Of a stretch of 64,000 bases of DNA, positions 32,984 through 45,264 are shown piece by piece. Made by a program: the position numbers and the translations under genes. A model generated the notes under the pieces. It did no database searches. It saw only the letters and a list, made by a program, of their open reading frames with translations, and was not told the origin of the DNA. The stretch is from Alectoria sarmentosa (taxonomy: Eukaryota; Ascomycota; Lecanoromycetes; Lecanorales; Parmeliaceae), in assembly GCA_009733775.1 (NCBI GenBank), contig WOGZ01000035.1, forward strand, positions 1-64,000, read 5' to 3'. Every line of letters begins with the position of its first letter. The first letter of the stretch is position 1.

Positions 32984-35900
32984 CTAGGCGCCCCCGTGTA
33001 CCTCGATGTTTCCAACATGCCTTTGCCCATTGCCACCAAAAAGTCGTCCATTCTCGACATAGTCCAAGTCGCTTGGTGTATCGGGAGTGTGGGCGTTGCC
33101 CGAGATATCGACATCATTGTTCACCGCTCTCGCGCTTTCCTTTGAAGTGGCATGGTATGGTAGAGCGTTACCACGATTTTCTGGCGACTCTCCCATTGAC
33201 TCTGTGTTGCGCGACAACTTGTTGGCCTCATAGCTATGTCGATTGACATCATCTATTCCTCCGTTTGAGAGAGACATTGAATCTGGAGGTGTGCCATCGG
33301 CTGGGGGAGGTGGAGGCGGCGGTGGTGGACTCTCTGATTTGAGTCGCTTGCTTGGTGTCGCTTCATTGTCCTCGAGCTTGATGCTATCAGGATCCTTATC
33401 GTTGACCCTTTTACGCTTGAGTCCCTCAAATTGCGACAGCTGATCTGATGGTGTCACTGGTGTTGCTGGCTCCAGCTTCGGCTTCTCATTTTCGTCGTCA
33501 TCCGACATCGCCATATCCTGATCCCCATCGCTTTCCTCTTCCTCCCTCTTCGCGTCAGCAACCATTGGCGGAGTAGGTGATACTGCCGACTCTCCTTGCT
33601 TGCTTCTTCGCTCGGCCTTCTTCTTTTCATGTTCTCGTTTCTTGGCAACCGCTTTGTCAAAGTATTCTTTGACGTAATTCTTCACATGCTTCTCTTGTCG
33701 AGACGATATCTTGGTGGGATCTTCTACCCGATGATTCTTGAAATCGGAGCTCACAAGTTTTTTCGAAATCTTCGCGCGGCGCCTGTCAGCGAATGATTTA
33801 CGATGCACTCAACAGTAGGATCTCACCTCTTTTGCAAAACGCTTCAAATCATCCTTCGGTAGCTTGCCTTTGAATTTGTCCATTACGTACTTGATGTGTG
33901 GAAATAACTGTCTCTTTCAGCATTTGCATATCATTCATGCATGATCATTCTTGGCTTACCGTATTTTCGTACAACTTCTTTTGCTTTTCTTCACTGTAGG
34001 TACGCCACTTTTCTGGGCCACCTTTGGTGTCCTTTTCTGCGTCACCATTGACAGCCTGCGGGGTCACCAAGGGTACTGTTTTCTCTTTCGGAGTATTGGC
34101 TTTCGCACTTGTGATTTGGTTGATGATGTCCTCAAGCGCTTTGTTTGTAGAGGTAGGTTTAGGAGGAGGCGGTGGTGGCCGCGCTATCATCGTGGGCCTC
34201 TGCCATGTCGTTTTACCACTAAGATCGTAATAATACGTCCTGCCATTGTCATCCTGCGCTGCAAACCAACCTTCAGGCAACGCACCGAAAGGTCGTGGCC
34301 GATAGGGACCTCTGGGCCCATTGTAGAAACCAGGGCCTCGCTGAGGGAAGTTCGAACGTGGGCCATTGGGTGCTGCTGGTCCTCTTGGAGCGTCAATTGA
34401 TCGTGAGCGTGACCTGGACTTTGATCGTGAACGTGACCTAGAGCGTGCCTTCCGTTCTTCACGGCTTGAGTCCCGCCGTCCCGAGCGAGTTGAAAATTCC
34501 GGGGTAGTAGTAGTCGTGTTGTTTAGGACATCGCGCTTCTTACGAGGTATGCGGTAGGCAACTTCGAGTTTGCTCCATGAATCCAAGAGCCCCTGAGCTT
34601 GTAACTCCACCATGTCATCACCACAAGCTTTGAAACTCTCGACGGTTATTTCTATCTTGGAGTCGTTGATCTTGTTTCGTGTCAGAAGAGGAAACTTGCC
34701 GAGGATATCGAAGACTTGTAGTACGACATTGAAGTCCTCTTTCCATAGAGTCAGGGCCGAGTTGAGGATTTGGTATCCATGCATCTTGACGACCCGATTA
34801 CGCACTCGTTCGTCATCGCAGCGCTGGATTCGACCAAGCAGCTTGACGGCGATCCACTTCTCCCTGCATTGCATTAAGGTGGCCATGACCTTGGTGACGC
34901 CATCCTCGTCCAGGGATTTGGGTTGGACATTGTTGACGTACTCTTCATCCTCTTCGCCAACCTTCTTCTTGCGCGTCTTCTTCGCAACGGCGGTATCCCA
35001 GCCATCGCCATCTTCGATACCGAGGGCCTCGATTGTTGTATTCGACAGCTTGGTCGCACGCTCGGTTTGAGTCTTACCACCGATGAAGCCAGTGCAATTG
35101 GGCTCGCCACAATAGCAAGGTTGTGGATCGGTACCATACCTGTCAACATTGTAATTGAATACGAGTTCTTCTCCGGCTTTGATTTTCCGCTCGGCAAAGA
35201 TTCCCATTCGAAGTTTTTCACCCACCACCCACTTATCCACGTAACAGTTTGGATTACAGGAATGATTGCAAAATCTTCCCAAGTTGCCTTTCTTCGTGGC
35301 ATCGACGAACTCCCCTTTTGTAAGGGACATGAAATAGAAATGCTTGATGCCTTCCTCGTCATATTGGACCATGCGGCGGCGGAAGCGGGCTTCGTCGATG
35401 ACCTCTCCAATATACTCGTAAATGAAGTCTTCAGGATTAAGATCTGTATCAGCTCGTAGACCATAGCCTTTCTTCTCTGTTTTGAAGACTGTCACATCTG
35501 CGAATTGTTGTTGTTGGAACCTTTGGTTTTGGCAGTCAGCTCCGCATCCACAATCGCCCACACATTCCATCTTCGTCGCACGATTGATGCAGTCTGAGTC
35601 GTGCCCACATGCTGAGTTGGTCTTCGTAAAGCTATCTGTATCGTAAATTCAGTATGCTTGCGTAAACAGAATCACAAGCTGGTAGGATCAGCTTACCCCA
35701 CTCCTCTGTACAGTCGCAATCCATCGAGCCATGCTCCGTAGATCCAATGTACTTCGAGGTGTAGGAGCATTGTTCTAGCAACTGGAAGGTGTGTTTGGAT
35801 TCTTCAGTCTTACTCGGATAATCATGAAACAAAGGAGCCGGCTTAGATATAATCTTGTGGGAGCTGCTGCGAGCGAGTTTGGGGGGGTGACCTGGCTCCA

Positions 35901-36162
35901 GCTTCACAGTCACTTCGCCACCCACAACCTCCTCGTGCTTCCCACTTCCCGTAGAGGGTGACTGCATGGCTAGGCTCGTCTTCATGGGCGATTGTGAAGA
36001 GGACTTCATGGAAGTATCCCTAGGTGAGGACCTGTCGCTAATTGTAGCCTCCTCCTTGATCTCCTTCCCCAACCTACCCAGGGCATCTCCGTTTTCCAAA
36101 TGTAGCTCTTCAACACTGTTTTCCAAGACCTTATGTCTTCTTGATCGTTTGTGTTCCGTCAT
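32984..36162 (-). CDS. set2: Histone H3 lysine-36 methyltransferase Set2
   Basis: Four exons: 35697-36162, 33960-35635, 33827-33907 and 32984-33769, 1002 aa. Set2 travels with elongating RNA polymerase II and methylates H3K36. Domains in order: AWS (about 140-200, [20 protein letters not shown]); SET (about 200-325, [20 protein letters not shown], catalytic [21 protein letters not shown]); post-SET ([10 protein letters not shown]); LRP/TFIIS-N-like region (about 375-470); WW ([20 protein letters not shown]); SRI, which binds the phosphorylated CTD ([20 protein letters not shown] with [15 protein letters not shown]). SRI is split over three exons. A poly-proline run follows. The start at 36162 ([11 protein letters not shown]) is preferred over a Met 37 codons upstream. 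Confidence 0.95.
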
Positions 36163-37776
36163 GGTGGTGGGCCTCGGCACGAGGTGATACGATGAAAGGA
36201 GTGTTGAGGGTGAGGTTGTAATACGGTGAACGGTGAACGGCGATAGAAGGGTCGCTGAGGATAATCCCGGCACATGGCAGACACGGAGTGGGGAACTAGA
36301 CTCTACTGACAGATATCCGTTGTATTTGTAAAGTCAAGCAGTTTGTGGGAGCTTCTTTTCTTTCCTTGCTCAATGCCACTGGAGGGAGAGACCGTAGTGA
36401 TATGAATGAAGAAACAGCAGGATTGCCAAGCAAGAATAGTTACCGCCGACTCTGATACATCCACGTCACGAAAAGAGTGAATGCAGTAGGTAGATTTGGA
36501 AGAGCCAATATTCCTTCCCCGGGTCGTCTCACCAGGTCTCTCGCCCCATTGATTGAAGGTAGACCACAGCCAAATCCCAGTGGAGCGCACAGCAAAGGCA
36601 AACTTTCTATCACATCAACTTTTCACAATCCCACAAATTTTCGGATTCTGGTGGTCAGTTCCAGTTCGGGGAAGATGGTTGTGAATTGGGAAACGCTTCG
36701 GCTTTGTCGAGATTCACACCTCCTCGGCAAGTACGGCCTAGCAGTCCCAGAATGTAGAGATTCATGAAAGTTGATTCATTCTCAAATCTAAATACAGGAA
36801 GGGGCCGTGATCACGACATGCAAAGAAGGGGATAATAATTGTACTTGTAGATGCAAGGCAGAGCACCACACACATAGCCAGCGCTGCGCTTCAACTTAAA
36901 CGACGAGATTTCAGAAGAAAAATAGCAAGTGCATTGTTCTCAGAACGATACCTGATAGTGGTGCGGGCAACCATCGCTCATTTCAATCACACAGCTTGGC
37001 CAAGCACTTGATGCGTGAAGATGAGGGAGATACATAAACTGGAAGACCTAGAGGAGAGCAGGTTGCATGATGATGTGTCTCGATGCTGTTGGTCACGACC
37101 ATTTTGGCGCTTTCTCCAGCGGGCAAGCAGGATAGAAATCAAATAAGCAGTATTCGTTCATCAACTTGTAAACTCTTTGACTATACCAATGCCATTGACC
37201 ATAATTCTTTGCATCTTCCAGTATATTGGACTTGAAAAATCTACCTACGTATCGAAAACGAGGTCGAGGGCTCGAGACCTGTCGGTTCAAAGCTAGCCAG
37301 GGGGTCTGCAGAGGTCTCTCCTCTGTGATTCGCCAATAAATCCTACGAAGACAATGGATGGTTGTCCGAATGCCCTCAAAACCTGAAAAGCTTCTTGAGG
37401 CCGAATTCGCTCAACCAGCTTCGAATGTTCCACCTGTGAGCTGATGAAAGGCTGAAAGGTGAAGAAGGGTGAAGAAAAGGCAGCTTGCAATCAATGGAAA
37501 TCTTGGCCCCATTCCTCAGAATTTAGGCTGGACAGACAAGAGTAAAATACGAATGGCGGCTAAGAATCTAAAAATCTAGGTAGGTAAAAATTTAAAAATC
37601 GGCCTGGTACCGGTGATTATGCAGGATAGAAAGCTACTTACGAGGTCAATGGGAGCTCTCGTGGCCAAAGAGCTCTCTTCTTATTAACTTGCAAACATCT
37701 TTTTATAATTCCTGTGACCAAATCCCTCTCTCTTTCTCTTTCTCTTTCTCTCTCTCCCTCTCTCCCTTTCCCTCTC

Positions 37777-37812
<36 letters not shown>

Positions 37813-38094
37813 CTTTGTCCTTCCTGTCTCTTTTGCCCCTTCTCAACTTTCCTTCTCTGAGCTTATATTGATTTTGGCCGTGCCTGGTCACAACATCCGT
37901 TTACTCACAATCTTGTCTCTCTTTACTTCCATGACGTTAGAGGACAAAGCAAACCCTCGCTCACTATCCTTCAAGCGGCGCTGTTCCCTCATTCGGTTTT
38001 AATAATTCATGATTGTTTCCCCGTTTCTTCAGCCTTTTACTGGACACGGCTCATGTACTATCAAACCACAAGCAAACCACAATCATCTTTCCCA
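36163..38094. other. Gene-poor region with pyrimidine microsatellite
   Basis: I see no supported gene. A CT/CTTT microsatellite runs at about 37726-37835 upstream of the AT-hook gene. The rest is unstructured spacer including the Set2 promoter. Confidence 0.55.
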
Positions 38095-39254
38095 ATGGCT
38101 ACTAGGGAGCAACCTTTTGGCGAGATCGAAGTGGTATGTGACGCTAAGAAGCTCTCAGGTTTCTGTTGCGGTTCCATCATCTTCTCACACGCTGACCTGC
38201 TGTGTACGGGCTCAATCAATCTTCTGAGACTAATGTCCGAACAGCGTTTCCTTCTCGCCGAGATCCTCAAGCACTCTTCGATAGCTCCTCGTGACCTCGT
38301 GAACCTCATTCGAGACCGAGGGATCCAGCCTAGCTGGTACGAGATGTCATTGCCAAATGGTGCGTAGGGAGTGAATGGACCGCGGAGGGTTGGCAAGGGC
38401 TGAACATATTGCTTGCAGGTCGCTCCGTCAACTCGTGCCTTGGAGTCTGGCAAAATCTCCAAGCTAGCGCCCAAGCTCATTTCACGGGCCCTGTTCGGCC
38501 CATGGTCGCATTTGAACAGCCGTCCCCGCAGAATGCTCCAAAGCCACTGAAAAGACGTCCAGCTTCCGGCGAAAATGTTGTCGTGGACCGAACGATCCAG
38601 CCCCAGCAGCCTTTCAACTTTCCTCCCGTAAATGCTCCAGACAATCCTGCCACAGATCGAGCTGCAACGGCTTCGAACTCTGGGGGCCCGCCGAAGAAGA
38701 AGCGAGGACGTCCGAGCAAGGCAGAATACGAAGCTAAGGTTGCAGAAGCTGCAGCGCGCGGAGAAGAATATCATCCCCCTCCAAAGAGGAGGAAGACCCC
38801 AAGAACATCACTGGAGGGTGCACCAAATGCCGGCATGGTCACCCCTAGCATGACCGAGGCTGGCGCTGCGGGCGAAGATTCTGCTAGTAGCAAAAAAGCT
38901 CGAAGACCCAAAGCAGCATCCGAAGAGGCGAGCAACCTAGCTTCTGAGCCAGCCGTTAGGAGTCTTGCTCTTGAGGTAACAGCGCAGGCTGCGGATCAGA
39001 TGCAAATCGACGGTGAAAACCTTGTCAAAAGCACCATCCCCGAGACTCAGGCTTCGGAGTTTGAGGCCCGGGAGAATCTTTTGGCTGACATGCGAGAGCA
39101 TGCTGACCTTACGGCGCCAGAAACCGTTCAGAGCACTATGACACTCCAGCACGACACGACACCACAGCACGACACGACACCACAGCACGACTTCACTTCG
39201 TACCAGGGGCCAACAAGAGACCCAGCAACAACAGGAGAACAGCAAGTTCTGTGA
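38095..39254 (+). CDS. AT-hook nuclear protein of unknown function
   Basis: Not recognised as a named gene. Two exons, 38095-38359 and 38419-39254, 366 aa. Using the later Met at 38233 gives 320 aa beginning MSEQRFLLAEILKHSSIAPR, which looks more like a domain start. The N-terminal about 90 residues form a compact helical region (LVNLIRDRGIQPSWYEMSLPNGRSVNSC) across the splice. The rest is disordered, with an AT-hook-like basic motif (PPKKKRGRPSKAEYEAKVAE) near residue 195 and basic patches (PPKRRKTPR, KKARRPK), so minor-groove DNA binding is inferred. A QHDTTP repeat encoded by an 18-bp minisatellite (39147-39190) sits near the C terminus. Confidence 0.7.
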
Positions 39255-40060
39255 GGAAGTGAAGGAAGACACCATCCGAGGTTAACAACTTTCCACGATC
39301 CTGCGTATTCCAAGCGGACCGAAGGGGGATGGCAGTCCTTGAATTTTGAGCGTAAATCGGCGCACCCATGAATTCCACCATTGACGGCTGTCTGTTCAGC
39401 ATTTAGTTTGGTTTTCTTCACTATTCCTGCAAATGGCCAAGCTAATTTAACTCCTCATAATACGCTTCTGTCTTTGTAATGCTCGCTGCTACCTAGCCTC
39501 GACAGAGCTTTTCTTTTCTCTCTCACTCTTTAGAATACTCCAACTCCTGCGGCCATCGAAGGAGTTTCTTCGCAACCTTCACATAGATTAGACATTTGCT
39601 TGACCTGCGATGTACAATTAGGAATGATCAAGTCTCGCAAGCTTAGTCTTGATTTTCACAGATCAATCTCCCGAGTACTTGTTAACAGAAGTACGCTCAT
39701 CCACGATATAAGGCCTAATAATTCGACACGCATGGGTCTCGGTTCTACGAAGATTTTTTTGATCTGCTTCCTAGATCTATAGCCTGATGAGGTTGTCTCG
39801 AGCGGAAGCGCGAAGAAAGCAACATGGTTATGGTAAAACAGTGCTCAAGGGACAAGATACCCTTTTGAAAATCCTGTTAGAGATTTCCTTCACGAACGCA
39901 AAAAGCAAGCCAATCAGGGCTATTTTTTGCAAGTAACGTTCAATAAAAACTACTATGATCTATTCCGGGTATACGCTCTGAACCACGCAATCAAAGGTGT
40001 CCACGCCAAAACGCATTGCATCGTGTTACCAACTCTACAGCCTTCTGATCTGGGAAATGA
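39255..40060. other. Convergent 3' spacer, AT-hook gene / Spt4
   Basis: No gene supported. Sequence is AT-richer than the flanks. Confidence 0.5.
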
Positions 40061-40701
40061 TTATCCCGTGTCATCATCATCGGCAGTACCATCTCTCCTG
40101 CACTTGGATCAGCATGCTTGCCAGGTTATTCAAGAGAGCCTCTGTACGTACGGAATGTATCTCGCTCCCGCGTCCTCAATGTTTTGCTTGACATCATCAG
40201 GTAACTGTAGAAGCAGCAACGATCAGCATTGCTCGTAATTCTCTCGTACCCTTCGGCTGTAAATTCGCTGCCTCTCCTTCTAGCCTGACCAATGCCTCCG
40301 ACACTTTTCGATAATTCCACTCACCGTTCCAACGACCTTGACAGCATAGACCCCACTCACACAGCCCTCCAACCTCTGCCATCTCGCCACCCAGCTAGTT
40401 GTAGGATCCGCAAGCGTGATCAATCCCTCGAAGACTTGCGACGTACATTCCTGGACCGCGTCGGAGGAGTTGGCGAGACCTAGGAAGGACTCGCAGTTCG
40501 GGCAGCCCTCACGGAGGAAACGCTAAGGGTATTTAGTCTTCAGTACAATCTCCATCCGAGCGCAGAAAACGGGCATGGTTCCAGACAAGGATGGGACCTT
40601 GGGGAGCGGGGCGAACTCACAGCATGGGTTTGGACGATAGAGCAGACCATGCAAGCACGGAGGTAGCGTTGTTGTGAGCCTGGAACGAAGGCGGATGACA
40701 T
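40061..40701 (-). CDS. spt4: Transcription elongation factor Spt4
   Basis: Four exons: 40621-40701, 40325-40522, 40152-40204 and 40061-40097, 122 aa, all phases closing. Spt4 pairs with Spt5 (DSIF) on RNA polymerase II and supports processive elongation. The N-terminal zinc ribbon has CxxC pairs in [11 protein letters not shown] and [10 protein letters not shown]. Then come [20 protein letters not shown] and [20 protein letters not shown]. The last 12 codons ([11 protein letters not shown]) come from a separate 37-nt exon; reading through the preceding 54-nt intron gives a false early stop. Introns take up over a third of the locus. The start lies 289 bp from the divergent PP5 gene. Confidence 0.93.
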
Positions 40702-40990
40702 GATGAAGCCTTTGGGCGTAAAATTTGGCTCACAGAGAAATTGTGTGTTGGTCAGTATAGGTACATAGGAGGCAGATGGAGTGCACGCATTGGATATCTG
40801 CAAAGGGTTAGCGGGGTTAGACGAAGAATATCGATCTACTTTACATGGTGTACAAGAAGATCAAGTCTCGAAGTTGCTCGATCTTCATTAAAATAATTAC
40901 CCCTTTCTTGTTCTATCTATCTGCCTTACTCGAGACCATTCATTCTTCATTCCTCATTCTTCATTCTTACAGTTATTGCTACTTCACAGT
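40702..40990. promoter_or_regulatory. Bidirectional promoter, Spt4 / PP5
   Basis: A 289-bp spacer between divergent start codons. The right half holds TTCATTCTTCATTCCTCATT repeats just before the PP5 start. Confidence 0.6.
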
Positions 40991-42587
40991 ATGGCTCCGA
41001 AAGAGGAGTCTGCCGAGCTGAAAGCAAAGGGCAACAAATACTTTGCGAGCCACGAATGGCTGAACGCCATAGATTCCTACACAAAAGCTATAGAGATGTA
41101 CGACCAAGACCCATCTTATTACTGCAATAGAGCACAGGTTGTTTTGCCCAAAATCGCTCACTTTTCAACCCTCCTTCACTGACGTGAATCATCCTCAGGC
41201 CAATATCAAGCTCGAGCAGTATGGCTATGCCATCGCTGACGCAGACAAAGCTATCGAGCTCGACTCAGCTTACGCCAAAGTATGCAAAGTCTCTCACCGA
41301 AAAGAGTGACGGTTGCTGAAGCATTATAGGCGTACTATCGGAGAGCAGTCGCCAACACCGCCATCCTCAACTCTCGTGCCGCCGTGAAAGATTTCAAAGC
41401 CGTCGTGAGATTAGAACCGAGCAACAAAGATGCGAAGCTCAAGCTTGCAGAATGCGAGAAGATCGTCAAGAGGGTGGAGTTCTTAAGAGCGATAGAAGTT
41501 GGGGACCCACCATCTGCATTCGAGGGACTCGACATAGACTCTCTGGTCGTCGATCCGAGTTACGATGGAGCCAAGCTGGGGAAGGAGATGACACAAGAAT
41601 TTATTGATGACACGATCTCGAGATTCAAGAATGGTAAGAAGTTGCACCGGAAGTACGTCTACCAAATAATAGCGGCCGTGAGGAAGATCGTCTATGACGA
41701 ACCAACAATGGTAGAGATGGAAGTGCAGAAAGGACATCAATTGACTGTCTGCGGAGATACCCATGGTCAGTTCTTCGACTTGATGGAGCTTTTCAGGCTC
41801 AACGGCTTTCCTTCCGAATCCCACTACTACCTATTCAACGGCGACTTTGTTGATCGAGGTTCCTGGTCCACGGAAATCGCTCTCCTTCTCTACGCGTACA
41901 AATGGTTACATCCCAAGGTTTTCTTCTTAAATCGTGGAAATCACGAGACAGACGACATGAATAGGGTATACGGATTCGAAGGTGAATGCAAAGCCAAGTA
42001 CTCGGATCGAGTGTTCAAGTTATTTTCGGAATCATTTTCTGCATTACCTCTCGCGACTTTGATCGGCAAAAAGTTCTTCACATTACACGGCGGTCTGTTC
42101 TCCGATGACAAGATCTCACTTGACGACGTTCGGAATCTCAACAGACATCAGCAACGGCAACCTGGACAACAAGGCCTAATGATGGAGATGCTTTGGACAG
42201 ATCCACAACCCATGCCTGGTCGGGGCCCCAGCAAGAGAGGCGTGGGCTTGCAATTTGGTCCGGATGTTACAAAGAGATTTTGCGAGGCGAACGGTCTAGA
42301 AGCCGTAATCCGAAGCCACGAGGTCCGAATGGAAGGGTATGAGGTGGAGCACGATGGGCACTGCATTACAGTTTTTTCAGCTCCAAAGTACTGCGATAGT
42401 ACAGAGAACAAAGGTGCATATATCAACATTGGACCGGAGCACAAGCTCGAATTCCACAAGTTTGATGCCGTTCCGCATCCTGATATAAAGCCCATGGTAC
42501 GTCTTTCTTCCGATTGATGCCTTCCTATAAACACTGACAACCTCGTCACAGGCATATGCCCAAAGTTCACTTATGTCTATGATGTAG
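40991..42587 (+). CDS. ppt1: TPR-containing Ser/Thr phosphatase PP5 (Ppt1)
   Basis: Four exons: 40991-41137, 41199-41279, 41330-42496 and 42552-42587, 476 aa. PP5/Ppt1 is a PPP-family phosphatase recruited to Hsp90 by its TPR domain. Three TPR units fill residues about 5-120 (AELKAKGNKYFASHEWLNAI, YGYAIADADKAIELDSAYAK, AYYRRAVANTAILNSRAAVK). The phosphatase core has the metal-binding signatures GDTHGQFFD, NGDFVDRGSWS and RGNHETDDMN, plus SAPKYCDSTENKGAYI. The final 11-residue exon (AYAQSSLMSMM) matches the inhibitory C-terminal helix of the family. The first two introns split the TPR region. Confidence 0.96.
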
Positions 42588-42842
42588 ATGGAATATCCTG
42601 CGAAATATGCGTCACTGTTTGAAATCATCATCATTAGCGAGTCTGCATCACAATTCGGCGTTCCATCTTGCATACCTGGTGTTGGAGTAGATATGGGCGG
42701 ATCATGCATTCGAGAAGTATAACTCACACGACATTACTGATAGAGGTATCGATCCCAAAACTCTGCTCTCAACGATGCTTCCAGTGCAGAAGCTCCCTAC
42801 TTTTGCATTGCCCCAGGTCAATGTAACGAACAACGGGCGTCT

Positions 42843-43274
42843 TCAAGGTTGAAAGAGCTCATGCCCGTCCCCTGCGGCCACTGCGCCCAGCCATTCTCCT
42901 TTTGTCTCCACCCTCCAGCTGACTCGACCATCCTTCCCAACCCATTGGCTCAGTGCACCCTTAACAGCAGCTACATCTTCCCTTGGCAACCTTATCCACA
43001 CGTCTCTACCCTCAGCTTTGAGGAAGTCAATCGGGATAGCTGTACCTGTGATCCCAAGATACTGACTGAGAGCAGAGGTCAGGTGCGCTCGGGCCGTGAG
43101 AATGTCTATTGGAGCCATGTTAGAAATCGGAAGTGAAGTGCTGGATGTGAGAAGGGTGAGGTGTAGGTATGTGAAGGGTGGATTGCGGATGGTGATTGTT
43201 TTCTGTGTTGGTTGCGAACTGGTCTCCAGCTGGGCGGCTTGCGACAATACTGCATCTGCAGAAACAGATGCCAT
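42843..43274 (-). CDS. pop8: RNase P/MRP subunit Pop8-like protein
   Basis: A single exon of 143 codons. Pop8 is a small protein subunit of RNase P (tRNA 5' processing) and RNase MRP (rRNA processing). The body (FTYLHLTLLTSS, APIDILTARAHLTSALSQYL, GITGTAIPIDFLKAEGRDVW, LPREDVAAVKGALSQWVG) matches the Pop8-like fold. The start MASVSADAVL at 43274 is chosen; the frame opens eight codons earlier with a second Met. It converges on PP5 and diverges from Ess2. Identification rests on family resemblance rather than a catalytic motif. Confidence 0.75.
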   Translation of the reverse strand: MASVSADAVLSQAAQLETSSQPTQKTITIRNPPFTYLHLTLLTSSTSLPISNMAPIDILTARAHLTSALSQYLGITGTAIPIDFLKAEGRDVWIRLPREDVAAVKGALSQWVGKDGRVSWRVETKGEWLGAVAAGDGHELFQP

Positions 43275-43609
43275 GGTTGGCACACGAGTGGTAAGCATTC
43301 ACTGCTGTAATCTACTGTACTTCAAAAAGTCGTGGATATGTATTGGAGTTCGATGTGGGGGATCGGCGACATGCATTTAGCTCCGGATATATAAAGTAGC
43401 GTATACGCCGGCGGCTAACTTTTTCGCATGATACGGTAACGGGTAAAGTACTTACTTTACTTAGTCTAGGTACTTGAGGCTCAGCCTCTTGTTCTTTAAT
43501 GAAGTACACGTGATTCACACGTTAACGATATTATTCTTCCTAATTCAACTCCTGGAACTGACTCTCCAACCATAAAACTACTCGGGAGGACACCTTTGAT
43601 CACGGCATC
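43275..43609. promoter_or_regulatory. Bidirectional promoter, Pop8 / Ess2
   Basis: A 335-bp divergent spacer with a GTAC-type palindrome cluster (AAAGTACTTACTTTACTTAG) at about 43445-43465. Confidence 0.55.
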
Positions 43610-45007
43610 ATGATGGAATCCCCTTCAACCGCGCTCGTCAAGCGTTCCATCGATACCTCGCTCATGCCCCCACCGCCACCTCCAAAGCGAATAAAACGCC
43701 CCGCAAAGGTTCTGGACGAGGACGACTATACTGACGCACTGTCCCATATCATAGCTCGAGATTTCTTCCCTGGACTATTGGAGACAGAGTCGAAGCAAGA
43801 ATATCTCAATGCGCTAGATTCACAAGATCACGAGTGGATTGCAGCTGCAGGACGAAAGCTCACTGCGATCATGACACCGGGACCAGATGGGAGAAGACTT
43901 CGGGGAAGGAGAGGCACGAGCATGACCCCAGGCTCAAGATTATATGGAAGAGGTGATGAGACGCCTGTAGCATGGCAAGGTGAGACGCCCATGTCAGCCG
44001 TGTCCAGGGCCGAAAGCACCGCCAGCACTCAGTCCGAGCGACCAGAAGTCGACACGAATATGAGTCTTAGCACCTTTCAGCGGAAGTATACAAGTGAAGA
44101 CAATGAAAGTTTCTACAAACTCCTGGACAAACAGAACCTCAAGAGGGCAGACAAATATGCTTGGATGTGGGCTGGCAACAAAATTCCTGCTGCCCGCCAG
44201 ATCGCCCACCGGAAACGAGAGCGGCTCCTTGCAGCCAACAAAGCTTCAGGAGAATCTGAAAACGGGAAAGAACTCGCGACCATTGAACCTCGAGACATGC
44301 GGAAAGCCATGCCTGACTCCTGGCCATCTCGTCCCGACAACCCGTTCATGTTCGCTCCTGGATCTATTGAAGACACAACCCAGACAGTCGCCCAGAAGAA
44401 TGAAGAAACCTCGAGGGCTCCCCCAAGGGCTGTGGTCTACGATAATACTCGTATCGCTCCTCTTGTTACCACGGAATTCTCAAGTGACATCCCTCCATCA
44501 CCGTCACTTTCCGCAGTCCAGGACGCCATAGCAGGTCGCCCTCGCCCGGCAGCCTCCGAGGCTTTTTTCAACGGCGCATCCACGCCTCGCGTCGATGGCT
44601 ATGCATTCGTCGACTCCGAGCCAGAACCACGCCCATCATTCGACAGCCCCTCTCCCCTCCTCCTTGGTAGCGGAGATAGTAACCCTAACCCCTTCAAACT
44701 CCGCGAAAGCAGCAAGCGAGAAGCATTGCACCATCGCATGGTGGATAAAGTGGCAAAAGGAAAGCGGTTTGCAACTGGAAAAAGAGAAGGAGAGCTGAAG
44801 ACACCAGTACCGCGGTTTGCAAGTAGTCCGCGGATCGGGAAGGGTGGGATGACTCCTGCCGCGCAGAGGTTGATGGACAAAGTCGGAGGCATTGGCGCAA
44901 CGCCGAGAGGATTGTGGGAGGGAAAGACACCACGGATGAGTGGGCTGAGGGAAGCATGGACGCCGAAAACGGCGGGGAAAGGGGTAGTAAATGGGCGCGC
45001 ATACTAG
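43610..45007 (+). CDS. ess2: Nuclear splicing-associated protein Ess2/DGCR14 (Bis1)
   Basis: An intronless 465-codon gene. Es2/DGCR14 proteins are nuclear and co-purify with late spliceosomes. The N-terminal signature is strong: KVLDEDDYTDALSHIIARDF followed by FPGLLETESKQEYLNALDS. Then MSLSTFQRKYTSEDNESFYK and the conserved LDKQNLKRADKYAWMWAGNK. The C terminus has repeated TP-containing basic motifs (GGMTPAAQRLMDKVGGIGAT, GKTPRMSGLREAWTPK), typical for the family. The frame starts with two adjacent Met codons; the first was used. Confidence 0.92.
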   Translation: MMESPSTALVKRSIDTSLMPPPPPPKRIKRPAKVLDEDDYTDALSHIIARDFFPGLLETESKQEYLNALDSQDHEWIAAAGRKLTAIMTPGPDGRRLRGRRGTSMTPGSRLYGRGDETPVAWQGETPMSAVSRAESTASTQSERPEVDTNMSLSTFQRKYTSEDNESFYKLLDKQNLKRADKYAWMWAGNKIPAARQIAHRKRERLLAANKASGESENGKELATIEPRDMRKAMPDSWPSRPDNPFMFAPGSIEDTTQTVAQKNEETSRAPPRAVVYDNTRIAPLVTTEFSSDIPPSPSLSAVQDAIAGRPRPAASEAFFNGASTPRVDGYAFVDSEPEPRPSFDSPSPLLLGSGDSNPNPFKLRESSKREALHHRMVDKVAKGKRFATGKREGELKTPVPRFASSPRIGKGGMTPAAQRLMDKVGGIGATPRGLWEGKTPRMSGLREAWTPKTAGKGVVNGRAY

Positions 45008-45264
45008 TTGAGAGCATGATACCCCAGTTGATTTTAATAAAAGATTAAATGAAGTCTTCTCGACACATGCCGTGGTAAAACCTCAGATCCCGCCTTGATT
45101 CTAGGGGTAGCCTGCGTTCCACTTGGCGATACGGTCGACGCACCAAGGAAGACCACCTCCACCACGTATATCCTTGATCATCCGTCGTAAGACCAAGCCT
45201 GTGTGGCTCGAAATTCTGAGGGCAGCGCTTGTGCCAAATATGTTCAGCACATGGTAGGAAAAGA

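Noticed and set aside
37689..37891. Phe/Leu/Ser-rich ORF and its Lys/Glu-rich antisense
   Set aside because: Product of the CT microsatellite; no gene features.
40130..40151. In-frame stop giving Spt4 the C terminus YIPYVQRLS
   Set aside because: Splicing the 54-nt intron 40098-40151 restores the conserved IPRDG ending.
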